A stretch of DNA of 64,000 nt from Ascaphus truei (lineage: Eukaryota > Chordata > Amphibia > Anura > Ascaphidae): positions 11,226,099 to 11,290,098 of the forward strand of contig CM071574.1 in NCBI GenBank assembly GCA_036426205.1. The letters run 5' to 3'. The translations under genes and the position numbers were made by a program. A model generated the notes under the pieces. That model saw nothing but the letters and a program-made list of their open reading frames with translations. It searched no databases and was not told the DNA's origin. Positions 37,122 through 48,179 of the stretch are shown piece after piece (position 1 is the stretch's first letter; every line of letters begins with the position of its first letter).

Positions 37122-38510
37122 TTAGATAGATATATTAAGGATGTGCATTTTCATTGGTATTTTGGTTTTGGTTCTAAAAATGTTTTGTGCTTTGATTTTT
37201 GACAAATCTCAATTGGTTTTTAAAACATCCAGGAAAAAAACTCAAAAGAATCAGGAAAACTTTAAAAAAAAACTGGAAATTCAAACTTTTGTGCATACAG
37301 TTTTGCATTCACAAACCCCAGATAGTCCCCAAAGCATTAAAAAACAACAACAAAATGAAACAAATTAGAGGATGAGCAATTCTTGCATTTTGGTTCACAT
37401 TTGAAAATTTGTTCTGGAGTTCAACTCGGACATCAGAAGTAATGGCAATTCATCAACCGAGAACCCTGGCATGAGTTTCCACCTGGCCATTAAGCTCCCT
37501 TCCTAGGGCAGTTTGAGAGTTCGGTCGAATTGGATGTGTGAATGGTGGCCGCTTGTAGAATTGCATCCCATACATTGGCTTGTGTTGCGCTGCTTCCCCA
37601 CCCCCCTCCCCCACATCCCCCTGTGGGAGATTGGCCCTGCTACCGGTGTATGGTGGTATGCTTTACCCGTTGATTCACAGGAGGGCTGAGGGTCCCCGAT
37701 GGTGTTGGGACAACAGCACAGGCTTTTGATGTAGATGCTTCAGTTCAGTCTCTGCAGTGCTAGCGCCTCCATCTGCTGTAGGCTCCAGGAGTGCTAGAGA
37801 CAGTCCCTACGACAGAACCAGTCCATACTCCCCCTGATTGACTGCAAATTCAGGCCAGGAGTATATTGAAACAGGAGCTCTTTATTGGGTATCCACTGCC
37901 AGCGAATACTCTTCTTGGTCTCAGGCCTCTGGATGGTCCCTGTGGCAAATCTTGCTTTGGGCCTTGTCACAGTCCCCTAGGGACTGATCATGCAGTCTCA
38001 CCCCTTAGGGCGAGGCACAGCTTGCAACTCCCAGTCCTAGAGTCAGAGCTGCACACTCATTAGGAAACTGGGAAGAACTCTCACCCAGACTGACTACAAT
38101 TTAGGTGTGCCTCTTCCTTAGAGCAGAAGGGGAGGGCACATAGTCTGCACCCACAACTGGAAAACCCACACAAACAAAGTCCCACCTCCACTCCTGCCAC
38201 TCATGGGGAGGGGTAAATCCAAAATGGGCCTAACACTGCCTACATCTAACAGGACTTACGTGTTAGGGAGGGCAGATGAGTAGCCAGAACCAGCCATGGC
38301 TACACTTTAATTTTTTAACATCAAATAATTTGCCGGACGAATTATGACACAATCGTCCTCCACCTCTAGTTTTTCCTTTTAAAAAATTGTAGGGGGGGGG
38401 GGGCGTTCTAACGCAAACGAGTTCGCAAAGAGTCAAACTTCCGCAGACATTAACGTTTTTGTGGCGGATTCACACTTTGGCAAAATGTTTGCCATTCTCT
38501 AGTTATTACA
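37122..38510. other. Unassigned stretch
   Basis: A block at about 37480-38310 has mixed composition and looks repeat-derived (CT-rich with a short G11 run at 38393), but no borders or coding motif could be shown. Confidence 0.35.
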
Positions 38511-39303
38511 CATAAGGCTAAGGCCCCGCTCCCAGAGTCAGCGCACCTGCGCTGCTGACAGGCGGTGCGCTGAGATACACAGACCGCGATCTGCGGTCTG
38601 TAGGGAGCGGGAGCCGGAGCGGGAGGTGGGAGGTTTGATCGGGAGGTGGGCGGGAGGTGGGAGGTTTGATCGGGAGGTGGGCGGGAGGTGGGCGGTTTGA
38701 CAGGGAGGGGGGGCGTGGCTTGAGCGGAGGGACCCGCTACTCTCCCCCCCCTCCCTCCACGGACTCGGGCTGGAGCTGGAAGGTAAGTTTAAACACACAC
38801 ACGCAGGCACTCATTCATACACGCGCACACACACACACAGGCAGGCACTCACGCACTCATACACACACACACGCGCGCACACACAGGCAGGCACTCACGC
38901 ACTCATACACACACACACACACAGACAGAGGCAGGCACTCGGGCACACACACACACAGACAGGCACTCACGCACTCAGACACATACACACACAGACAGGC
39001 ACGCACTCAGACACACACACAGAGAAAGGCACTCACCTGCTTTCACTCCACACTCCTCCCCGCTCCCCGAAGCCTCTCCTCCTCCCAAAGCCTCCCCTCC
39101 CCATTGGCTCACAGCCACACACGTCACGCGTCAAAGCTAGAAAACACCATTCTCTGGTGTCTCCAGCGGCTGACGCGCGACAGCGTGTAGTCAGCTGTGC
39201 CGCCAGTGGGGACCGGGACCGGCTCGCGAGGATTCCCCTGCTGGTGGGGAACTCGCGACATTGCCGCCCGCGCCAACGAGCGCAGCGGGACCGAGGCCTA
39301 AGA
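38511..39303. mobile_element. GC-rich TIR element carrying a CA tract
   Basis: The left end taaggctaaggccccgctcc is matched by the complement of agcgggaccgaggcctaag at the right. The interior has gcgcacctgcgctgctg hairpins and tandem gggaggtgggcgggaggtgg-type repeats (38620-38700). The family resemblance to 56835-57120 is limited to ends of the aggc-ag-ccccgct type. Confidence 0.65.
38790..39030 (+). repeat. Interrupted (CA)n with gcaggcactca units
   Basis: acacacac runs separated by repeats of ggcaggcactcacgcactca type, about 240 bp. The long His/Thr-rich open frame across it is an artefact. Confidence 0.92.
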
Positions 39304-39332
39304 CTGCATGAAAGGGAAACCCCAATATTACT

Positions 39333-39562
39333 GTACTGTAGCGGCCCCTTTTATCCTCCTACATCCCCGAAAAAATTCGGAGATGTTTTCCGTTTTTCAC
39401 ACATTTTGCCGCGCGTCAGCCGCATTCACCAGACAGCACTAATAGCGCTAAACAATGAAAACGCCCGCGGCGCCCAAAATGGCCGAAAACATGCCGCATC
39501 TGCCCGCGATTTTTAAAATCGCGGAGAAACAGCCGCAGGAGGCTAAAGGCGCCCGCCACTGT
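39333..39562. mobile_element. GC-rich TIR element, member 2
   Basis: tactgtactgtagcggcccc at the left and gcgcccgccactgta at the right give a short TIR related to tacagtggcgg of member 1. The interior is CpG-rich, with cgcgatttttaaaatcgcgg as a perfect hairpin. Confidence 0.55.
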
Positions 39563-40667
39563 ATATTGCTGTACAGGCGTGCCGTTTACACAAAGTGAAA
39601 GAGGTGTGATCCATGGTTTTGTTAACAGACATGACCAATTTTCTTCTCAGTTGACGTTTCAACTGCTGAAAAACACAGTTAATTCAGAAATAACATTCCC
39701 TGTGCTCATGGATAAGCTTTGTTTCCTGCCCTTGCACTATTTTAACTATTCCACATGGTTTTGTGTTATTTGGTGGCAAGGCTTTCCACACATGCTTAAA
39801 ATATTGGTCTAATCAAAAAGCCACTTGTGTTTTCTACTTGAAAGAGGATATTTCAAGCATTCCAGTAATTCTCCTGCCCTGTTTGTCATTGCCTGACGTT
39901 ACACAGACATTTTAAATCTTTAATCTAAAATACCCCTAAGGTATTTTTCCTCCAAACAGCTTCATGTTTCTTCACAATTTAAATAATATTTTGCTTGAGA
40001 GGATTTTGTACTCAAGGGAATAACAGAGCACTTGTCTAAACTAAATATTTGCCATTTATCTGTCCAATTCTACATTTCGTAAATGTCTTTCTGTAATCTT
40101 ATTCCTCTGTATTTACCTTAATGTATGGCATGGAGTAATAAGATTTCACTTTACACTCCTTATTCTATATACTTTATGTACATAGTAAAATAAATGGTAT
40201 TACTGCTGATCTTTGCAAGAGAATGTAACATACAGTAGTATGATTATTTTTAGCTGATTCCCGCCCTCCTTCTCTGTTCCTTTAGTACACGCTGAATTGA
40301 AGCGTTCACACATTTTTAAATTGCAATTGATATTTGAGCTTTTTTTTTTTATCAATCTACAAAAATAATTGTTTTAAAATTAGTAATTATATTACTAAAT
40401 ATAGGCAGGCTCATATATAAGCAGGTTCATAGTGGTCCATGTTAAAATTACCCAGAATCCCTGGCTGCAATAGAAGCACTGTTTGCTAAGCGATAATGGG
40501 GGAAAACAGGGTTGCAGACCTGTTTGGGACATGCAAATGTACCCACAAGTGTTATTTTTATTTACAGTAATTATATTAAAATCTTAAGGGCGCAGTCCTG
40601 CCTTCTCTATTTTTTTATTTTTTTTACATAGGTGGGAAGTAAGGGGTCTTCAAAGATGAACCAGATT

Positions 40668-40806
40668 CCATCCTCCCATCTTTCTGTACTTTTGGTTGTC
40701 GTCTTGGTCTTTTAATCTCTTTTGAAACTCAGTCCAACTATAGTAATTTCTTCTTTTGATATGTCTGGCCCACTGCCATTTTAATTTCTTCACCCTTGTG
40801 ATGACA
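40668..40806 (-). mobile_element. RTE-like LINE C-terminal fragment
   Basis: The minus strand reads VKKLKWQWARHIKRR, then YYSWTEFQKRLK, closely like the K-W-x-W-A-G-H-x-R end of RTE-type LINE polyproteins. It is a short dead fragment of about 46 codons. A related RT-side fragment lies at 61620-61890. Confidence 0.75.
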
Positions 40807-41319
40807 GTACCACCTCAGTAAAAAGTCCTCCGGCAACTCAGTATGTTCGTGCCGAGTTCCCCTTGCTTAGCGTTTCTCCGGTTCATCCATGTGATGATGT
40901 ATGAGTGTATAGAACCAATGTCCCTATGTGTTTAGTCGTCACTCACGACTTCGTCAGGGTGATATGCCGGGTTTGAAACTGATAGCTTTAAATAGACTCT
41001 AGTTACCAAGGTGTTTGTAGATATCAGTCCCAAACAATTAGTGTTTAAAGAGACATTCACAGCATATTGCATGTACAAAACAGCCCATAATACAATAGAC
41101 CATGTAAAAAAATATAAAAAATATATACAAATTAAGAAAGAGAACAACATTGATACTGTATAAACCAACATGATAGATGAATGAAAATTCTAGATGAAGG
41201 CTACATAATCCAAAGTGCTAGATAGCCACTTCCAAGATCCACCCAAAAATATTTGAATAGCTACTGTATAGATGATGAATATTAAACTGATGTTTTTTGT
41301 AATATCATTTATAGAATCA

Positions 41320-41500
41320 TTGGTAAATTTACATGGATATATTATAAGACCATGCCAATAATAGAATAGGGAACAATTTATAATACTGTATATGAACACT
41401 AAATTGAATGACTAATGCATAAATTATTCAATTCCATTTTAATTTTGTCACCCTTGTAATGATGTTACAGATGATATATATATATATATATATATATAAT

Positions 41501-41545
<45 letters not shown>

Positions 41546-42057
41546 AGACCACGATACCGGTTGCAACACGACATCAAGGGACAGCACGCAGGTAAGTAAA
41601 TCAAAAATGTTTTATATTTGATAGAAGACACAAAAACCGACGTTTGGTCCCCCAGTGGGACCTTTCTCAAGGTGGTGCGCCACCTTGAGAAAGGTCCCAC
41701 TGGGGGACCGAAACGTCGGTTTTTGTGTTCTTCTATCAAATACAGACAACATTTTTTGATTACTTACCTGCGTTGCGTCCTTGATGTCGTGTTGCAACCG
41801 GTATCGTATGGTCTGTTATTGCTTTAGGGATAAGCACCAAAACTTATTTACTGCATATGGGTGTGCCGGCTGTGCATTGGAATTCTATATATATATATAT
41901 CATCTGTAACATCATTACAAGGGTGACAAAATTAAAATGGAATTGAATAATTTATGCATTAGTCATTCAATTTAGTGTTGTTCATATACAGTATTATAAA
42001 TTGTTCCCTATTCTATTATTGGCATGGTCTTATAATATATCCATGTAAATTTACCAA
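41320..42057. repeat. Nested 740-bp palindrome
   Basis: The outer arms (41320-41482 and about 41900-42057) are near-perfect reverse complements: ttggtaaatttacatggata against its complement. Within, 41547-41675 and 41680-41813 form a second palindrome meeting at tgcgcca, with tttctcaaggtgg / ccaccttgagaaa beside the centre. TA tracts separate the two layers. Confidence 0.88.
41470..41545. repeat. (TA)n microsatellite inside the palindrome
   Basis: About 75 bp of almost pure TA between the outer and inner left arms. Shorter TA runs are at 41886-41900 and 42055-42084. Confidence 0.92.
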
Positions 42058-42945
42058 TATATATATATATATATATATATATACGAACACAAAAAGAAGG
42101 GTTTGTTGAAAGCACACGAAAAATATGTGAAAGTACAAAATTGATTTTATTAGCAATAGAAAACACAAAAATAATATTAAAATATACCTAAACACATACT
42201 AAATGAACACTGCTGAACCAAAGAATACACAATAAAAATGTAGGGACCCCAAAAATGTAACATGCAAAATACATAGGTATGATAATGCAAATCCAGGGGG
42301 AAATAATTTCCCCTAGAAATGCAATGGAGATCGGCCGATCAGCAGCACATGATAATACAAATGACTGAAAAAAAACAATATCTACACAAACCCAAGTAAA
42401 CACAGAAAAAAGAGCAACAATGAAAATATAATGAATGAAAACCCTAGATGCTGTGTAGCCAGAAGGTGGTGGCTAAACCCTGGCAGTTATAATAAAGAGC
42501 CAGAGAAAGACAGAAAATAAATGTCTAAAATATGCAGAGGTGGGGTCCCCCCAAAGACTAAAATGTAAACAATGAGACAGCAGAGAAAAAAGGGAGAAAA
42601 ACATGAGAAAATAACTCCCTAATGCCACAGCTAGGTATAACTGATATAAGCTGTGGCAGACAAAAATGATAGTGTCCCAAAGGCTACCGTGGAGCAAGGA
42701 AATGTCCAGATACTTGCTATGACGCTGCACAAGACATCGAGAGGAGCAGGGGAGTCCAAGACAGAGGTAAGTAAGAGGCAATGCAAGCCCCCGGCATCCC
42801 GCTCACTGTTAGCATCAGGCAGCAATCATACAGCAGTCACAGAGACCGGACAAAACAGCATCAGCAGTAAAGCTCTAAACAAGGAGATGTTCAGCACGGT
42901 GTAGCGGTGGGACACAGGAAAGTGAGTGGTATAGATACTCAGATA

Positions 42946-43085
42946 CTGGGACCAAAACGTCGTTTTTTGTGTCTTTTTCAATACAAACAACTTGTGATCA
43001 ACTTACCTGAGTGCTGTCCCTTGATGTCGTGCTTCAACCGGTATCGTATGGTCTATTATTGTGTTATGGGATAAGCACCAAACTG
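42946..43085 (+). repeat. Third, single-arm copy of the inner palindrome
   Basis: Contains gggaccaaaacgtcgttttt, then cttgatgtcgtgcttcaacc and ggtatcgtatggtctattat in the same order as the right arm at 41700-41830, including gggataagcaccaaa after it. It has no opposing arm and ends in a G run. Confidence 0.85.
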
Positions 43086-44078
43086 TGGGGGGGGGGGTTT
43101 GTCACTTGTTTACCCACATACCTAATAATTGTGGTGATAACTAGTCTATAGTCTCAAAACCAGCTTAGCCATTACAAACCAGCCTCACACTTATGATACA
43201 CATCAAGGTTGAAACATGTCTGTGAGTGTGTTTAATGGCTTTGCATCTCATCCCAGCCTCTGTCTAAAAAGCTGTGTTTAAAACAGCATGCATTGGCTTG
43301 AGGATTTGCTTGTGGTAATACGAGCTTGAGACAAAAGGGGCACTGAGTGCTCATTTGCATGTCATTTCCGAGAACCCTGTGCTGCGGGGAAGCACTGTAT
43401 GCTGGGCGATAATGGGGAGATACAGGGTACAGACCATCTAAGACATAAGCAAATGAACATACAGTAATATTTACAGTTGCTTTATGCTTTACTGTGGAGG
43501 GTTTTTGTCACTTTTATACCCACCATAACCTTAATTTGATATAATAAAAAAGATATATTATATTATATATATATAGATATATATTATTATAATATATATT
43601 TCAGTTGAAACATTGCTCTTAGGTACTTTTTTTCTGTGGCTTTTCAAGAAATCCACAGCAGGCATAAAAGCTCAAAAACTGGTCTACAAATAGGTATAGA
43701 ACTATTCTTTCATCTTAAACAGTGTGCAGTTCTATTCTCACTCCAAATAAAAGAACAACATGTTTCTATGTAATCAGAAATGAATGAAGCCCACAAAATA
43801 ACTAAGATCAAATATTTTATTTTGCAAAAGTTAACAAATACATGGAGAATTAAATAGCCAGTATTCAATAACCATTGTGGGTTGATTAGATTAAAAGGTT
43901 GAAAGTAATTGGATAATGTATAAGTATCATTCTGATGTAACAATCATTATTTTATTGATAAATTAATCTTGTCCAATCCACCATTGTGTGGTCACTTCTC
44001 TGGTCCAAAGGCTTAACTGTCTACTGGTGACATCATTCCAGTTACTCCTGCTCCTGGTTCACCCCTAGTTGTTTCTCA
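43086..44078. other. Stretch with diverged dispersed repeats
   Basis: gataatggggagatacaggg at 43410 resembles gataatgggggaaaacaggg at 40493 (both followed by cagacc and an aaatg-containing stretch), so a diverged family copy lies in each place. TA-rich near 43560-43600. Confidence 0.45.
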
Positions 44079-45725
44079 AGGGGTAGATCCTCAGAAGGTC
44101 GCTAATTTTTTAAGGTTATGTTATCAAACTTTACTGTATCCATATCCCCAAAGCTGTTTAATGCTATGATGTTTTGCCACTTTCTTTAAAAATAAGGAAA
44201 CCTTCAATTTGAACGGACCATAATGCTAATAACGCAAAAATATTTAGCACCTGCTGAAAGCTGCCCTTACTTACTTCTAAACTCGGAGCAGCCTTGCGTT
44301 ATTTCTACAAACAGCTAACAAGGGAAAAGGGACGGTCCTAACTGGTACTCATATGAATGGACTGAGTTTAGGAATGTTTGATGTTTTATATGATATATAG
44401 TGGAACATATAAATGGCTAAAACACAACAACAAATTCATATTATTGGTTCTTTTATTAAAGGGATTAACTATAATATGTTGTTTAATGATGAAAGTGAAT
44501 GTTAGATATGTTTATTTGGCCTAATATTGTATGTATAATCTATGGTATAAAGTATGAGTTTACCAGAAGGAATCTACACATGAAATAATTATTTTCAAGG
44601 AGACAGAAGTAACCAAAATAATATCTAATTACAAACAGTTCAGGCACAGTGTGTAAAACAAAAATGTAACATAAAATTTTACAAACATAACTATAACATT
44701 ACAGACAATGAGAAATATATATAAACATATTAACAAAGTATGCCTGGTGTGGTTGGGAAAGAGGTGTCGGCAATGTGTCGATGTTCTCCTGCATTGCCCA
44801 GGTCAGAACACTAGCAGATCCCATCAACCAGACAATGCTGGTAGTTACAGCGGTGCTGTGCTAATGTTCCCTAATAACATTCTTTCCCAATGCATATGTA
44901 CAGTGTATTTCTTAGTCTACGGAAATCCCCCTTCACCCAGGTAACATTACATAGTTACATAGTAGATGAGGTTGAAAAAAGAAATACGTCTATCGAGTTC
45001 AACCTATGCTAAATTTAGACGACAGATACTTTATCCTATATTTGTTCTTACATTATTACTAATACATGGATCAGTATATTGTTCCAGAGGAAGGCAAACA
45101 AAAGACCCCAGTGAAATATTATCTAATGATATCTCATAAGGGGAAAAATGAAATTCCTTCCTAATGCTTTATAAAGGGGCATAATTATGTTTACTTACCT
45201 TTCGTATATTGCCTGTTTAATGCAAGATAAGATCTTGTTTGCCTTTGTAGCTACTGCATGACTTTGGGCACTATTGACAAGCTCTCCTAAAACCTTCGTC
45301 ATCAAGGATCTCCTAATTTATCCCCATTTAAATGGTAATTGCCTGTTTATTCTTGTTTCCCAAATGCATAATCTTACATTTATCTGTATTAAACATCATC
45401 TGCCATTTCCTGCCTAAGTTTCCAGTTTACCCAAGTCCTTCTGTAGAGTAATTACATCCTGTTGTGATTCTACTACCTTACACAATTTAGTGTAAGACAG
45501 CAAAGATGGAGACTTTGCTCTCTATGCCAACCTCAAGGTCATTAATAAACAAGTTAAAAAGGTCTTTTTGGATGTTACCTTTGTCGTTTTGCTAACAGAC
45601 CTTACTTTTACAAATCATTAGCCTTGAGGATACCTGTTAATCAAGAGGAAAATAAGGTCCGTTAATTTATTAGGTAAGGTAATGTTAGTTGCCCTTATTT
45701 AGCGCACTTCTGAGGATCTACCCCT
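44079..45725. mobile_element. TIR element A enclosing a CR1 fragment
   Basis: The left end aggggtagatcctcagaagg is matched at the right by cacttctgaggatctacccct. Subterminal gttgcccttatttag at the right is shared with element B (50041-52219), as is ggtcgctaatt at the left. The CR1 fragment 44941-45690 lies inside, so the original element was much shorter. Confidence 0.72.
44941..45690 (-). mobile_element. CR1-type LINE, RT C-terminus and 3' end
   Basis: The minus strand reads LFNLFINDLEVGIESKV (RT palm, before the active site), then VVESQQDVITLQKDLGKLET and FNTDKCKIMHLGNK. All are typical of the CR1 clade. The expected F-A-D-D is lost (FAVLH followed by a stop). The 3' end reaches 44941 with the ttgaaaaaag and acatagttacata-like block shared with 19315-19620. 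Heavily 5'-truncated. Confidence 0.88.
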
Positions 45726-46747
45726 AATTCTCTACAAGAACCTAACTATTATAAACCAATCTTAATCCCACCCTTACAGTAACTACACTTCTATTGGGCA
45801 GAGCAATACAAAAAAAATGGGGGTTGACCATTTAGTGCCAAAATGGCTGGCCACATACAGTATCTAAAAAGTGAAATGTCACTGTAACAGGGTACTTTCC
45901 CTTTTTAAGTAGCCTTACAGGAAAACCTGTGTGGAGAGTCCAGCACTGAGCAGGTTAATTTAGAGCAGACTGTGCCAATTAACCCGATCAGCTGGTTACT
46001 CCTTTAAAAAGCCTGCAACATTTACTGCAGGGAGATCTCTAGTCCAAAGAGACACCCTGTCCTACTGAGGGGATCACAGGGGAGCTGGGTCTCTCTGGTT
46101 CAGACACACACTGGACCACTGTGAAGAGAAGCCAGTATAATGACTTCCAGACCTCTACTACAGCCGAAGGTAACTGACCTCCACTCTGTGATATGTATGT
46201 TGTTGGTAAGGGGCTTAGCCCCCCAACCCTCAGGCAGGGTCTGTGCTGTTAAATCATCACTCTCTATAGGAGCTAGGTTGTTTTGGTTCTGCCTCCTCTA
46301 ACATTGGGATCTTATCAGCAGAGGAGGAAGGACACAGCGGCACTGGAGGAGACTCCTCACCATGTCACACTTCCTCAATGCCACTATATCTCCCATGTCA
46401 CATCCCCCCCATATATATATTTCTGTTTGGGGTAGTGGCAATGCTGCCACAGTGTAGTGCTTCAGAGTCAAGATTGATTGTAGTTCTTGTATATATATAT
46501 AGCCAGTATCTAACAGCATTTAAAATGTCCATATGGCTGATAATGTCAGCTATAAAATTGCACGTATGGTAATGTAGTCCGTACTTTTTGCAGAATCTGA
46601 TAAATATGTTTCAGTGTCATAAGTGGTTGTGAGTATATCTCTTAATGTGATACATAAATGCTGTGTGTGTGTATATGTGTGTCACAAGACAGAGATATGT
46701 GACACATACACACACGCGCACTCACGCACACACACACCCTGTATACA
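45726..46747. other. Stretch possibly containing an LTR-like block
   Basis: 45885-46260 has a tctttaaaaag-like box and a G/C-balanced composition unlike its surroundings, resembling a retroelement terminal region. No matching second copy or primer-binding site is visible, so this is only a suspicion. An (ac)n tract lies at 46700-46737. Confidence 0.3.
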
Positions 46748-46976
46748 GGGAGAAGGAGTGGCTCAGTGACACTGACTGGCACTGAGTTTGAAGCAGGGGA
46801 ACCTGGTTCAATTCCCGGGGTCGGCTCCTTGTGACCTTGGACACGTTTCCCTGTGCCCCAGGCACCAAAAACATAGATTGTAAGCTCCACAGGGCAGGGA
46901 CTGTGTCTGCAAAATGTCTCTGTAAAGCTCTACGTAAAAGTAGCAGCGCTATACAAAAACATGCTATTATTATTAT
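46748..46976 (+). mobile_element. tRNA-derived SINE, plus-strand copy
   Basis: The RNA polymerase III A box tggctcagtg (46759-46768) and B box ggttcaattcc (46805-46815) are about 37 bases apart, as in tRNA genes. A non-tRNA body (ggcaccaaaaacatagattg) and a (att)n tail follow. The same family is at 19681-19920 on the other strand. Confidence 0.92.
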
Positions 46977-47161
46977 ACTGCACCTATATATTAAAGATGG
47001 GCATAAAAGCTAAAACAAAATTAAAATGTGCACTTTTTCCATATTTAAAAAGAAAATCATGTTTCTACAAGCAAAAGCAAAAATGTTTAAGAACCAAAAG
47101 CGCATCCAAAACTGAAACATCAGTGAGCAAAAAAGCATCTCATGTTAGCGCCAAGACTTAC

Positions 47162-47278
47162 CACAAGATTCCATTTCATCTGATCTGTCCCCACAGTCAT
47201 CTTCCCGATCACAAAGCCATGATTTTGAAATACAGCGCCCATTGTTACAGGAATACTGATGAGGTTGGCAAGTCCTTG
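47162..47278 (-). CDS. LRP1B: LRP1B exon: LDLa repeat 3 of cluster II
   Basis: 117-bp exon, phase 1-1, with acceptor tcaattgtag and donor GTAAGT. It encodes [16 protein letters not shown], then a module ending [13 protein letters not shown] and a final Cys. All six cysteines and the acidic calcium ligands are present. The start ARTC and the GDRSDE segment match the third repeat of LRP1 cluster II. The intron upstream (47279-57352) contains the Rex1-like LINE and two MITEs. The intron downstream (35897-47161) contains the large nested palindrome. Confidence 0.94.
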
Positions 47279-48179
47279 CTACAATTGATTAATAAAAAGA
47301 AAATAATGAATATGCAGATATAGTTCTAAATTGTCTTATACTTTTATACTGCCTTCTACAACAATTCTCTTATGGAAAATTAAGTCAATAGAGGAAAGAG
47401 TTGCAAGTTTAGAAAATAGTTTTTATCATAATTGTGTCTTTTAATAATTAAGTATACTGATTGTTTTCAGAATTTAAAAAAAAGAGAATACACTGCACAT
47501 CTTATTACCTAGTGAAATATTTATTGATTTAGTAACGTAGTAACTTCAGTTTATACTAACAAAGTAATAACAATACTTATTAATTTTGCAAAGTACATTT
47601 TATATGACCCAAGATCTCATAACCCTTAATTCTATCATTTCATAGATTCTAAAGCAAGTGTGGTCTTTAAAGGCAACATTTATGAAAAAAAGCTAAAAAA
47701 AAATGCACATTTCTAAAATGTAAGTACATCTGAAGCAGACGGCTAGCAAGAGATGTACCTTGATTAATGAACACATGTATAATGCTTTTGTTAGCACACT
47801 TTTAACAGAAAGACGCTTGTTTTGAGACAAATACACATCCCCAGTAACATTTAACTTTTTATTACAAATGAAGCAAGTTCACATGTTGATAAGCAAAGCA
47901 TTTAATAAAAAAAAATAACAATGGTATAATACCATGTGTGAATTTAATGTGTGAAAATAATAGTACTGTATAATAAAGATGTGTGAATTTTCACAGCCAG
48001 GCAAAATCTCCCCCCCCCCCCACCCAAAATGAATCACAAATATATTAACAAAGCATTAAAAGTGATTGTGCAAAGTTAATTTACAAGAAATGTATTTATT
48101 AAATATTTTACCAAGAAAAAAATACATTGAGAGTTACCTGTCATTTTCAGGTATGTCCTTGGCAGAAAATATTACAAGT
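47279..48179. other. Intronic stretch, nothing recognised
   Basis: AT-rich, with a C12 run at 48009-48020. No element seen. Confidence 0.4.

Noticed and set aside
36722..37129. Overlapping 127-128-codon frames on both strands
   Set aside because: Long frames on both strands in a CpG-rich TIR element reflect lack of stops at high GC, not a gene.
38657..39190. 177-codon plus-strand open frame, His/Thr-rich
   Set aside because: It runs through the CA microsatellite and GC-rich TIR element; composition is repeat-driven and there is no domain.
45885..46260. Solo LTR
   Set aside because: Suggestive composition and a TATA-like box, but no second copy, border inverted repeat or primer site could be shown.
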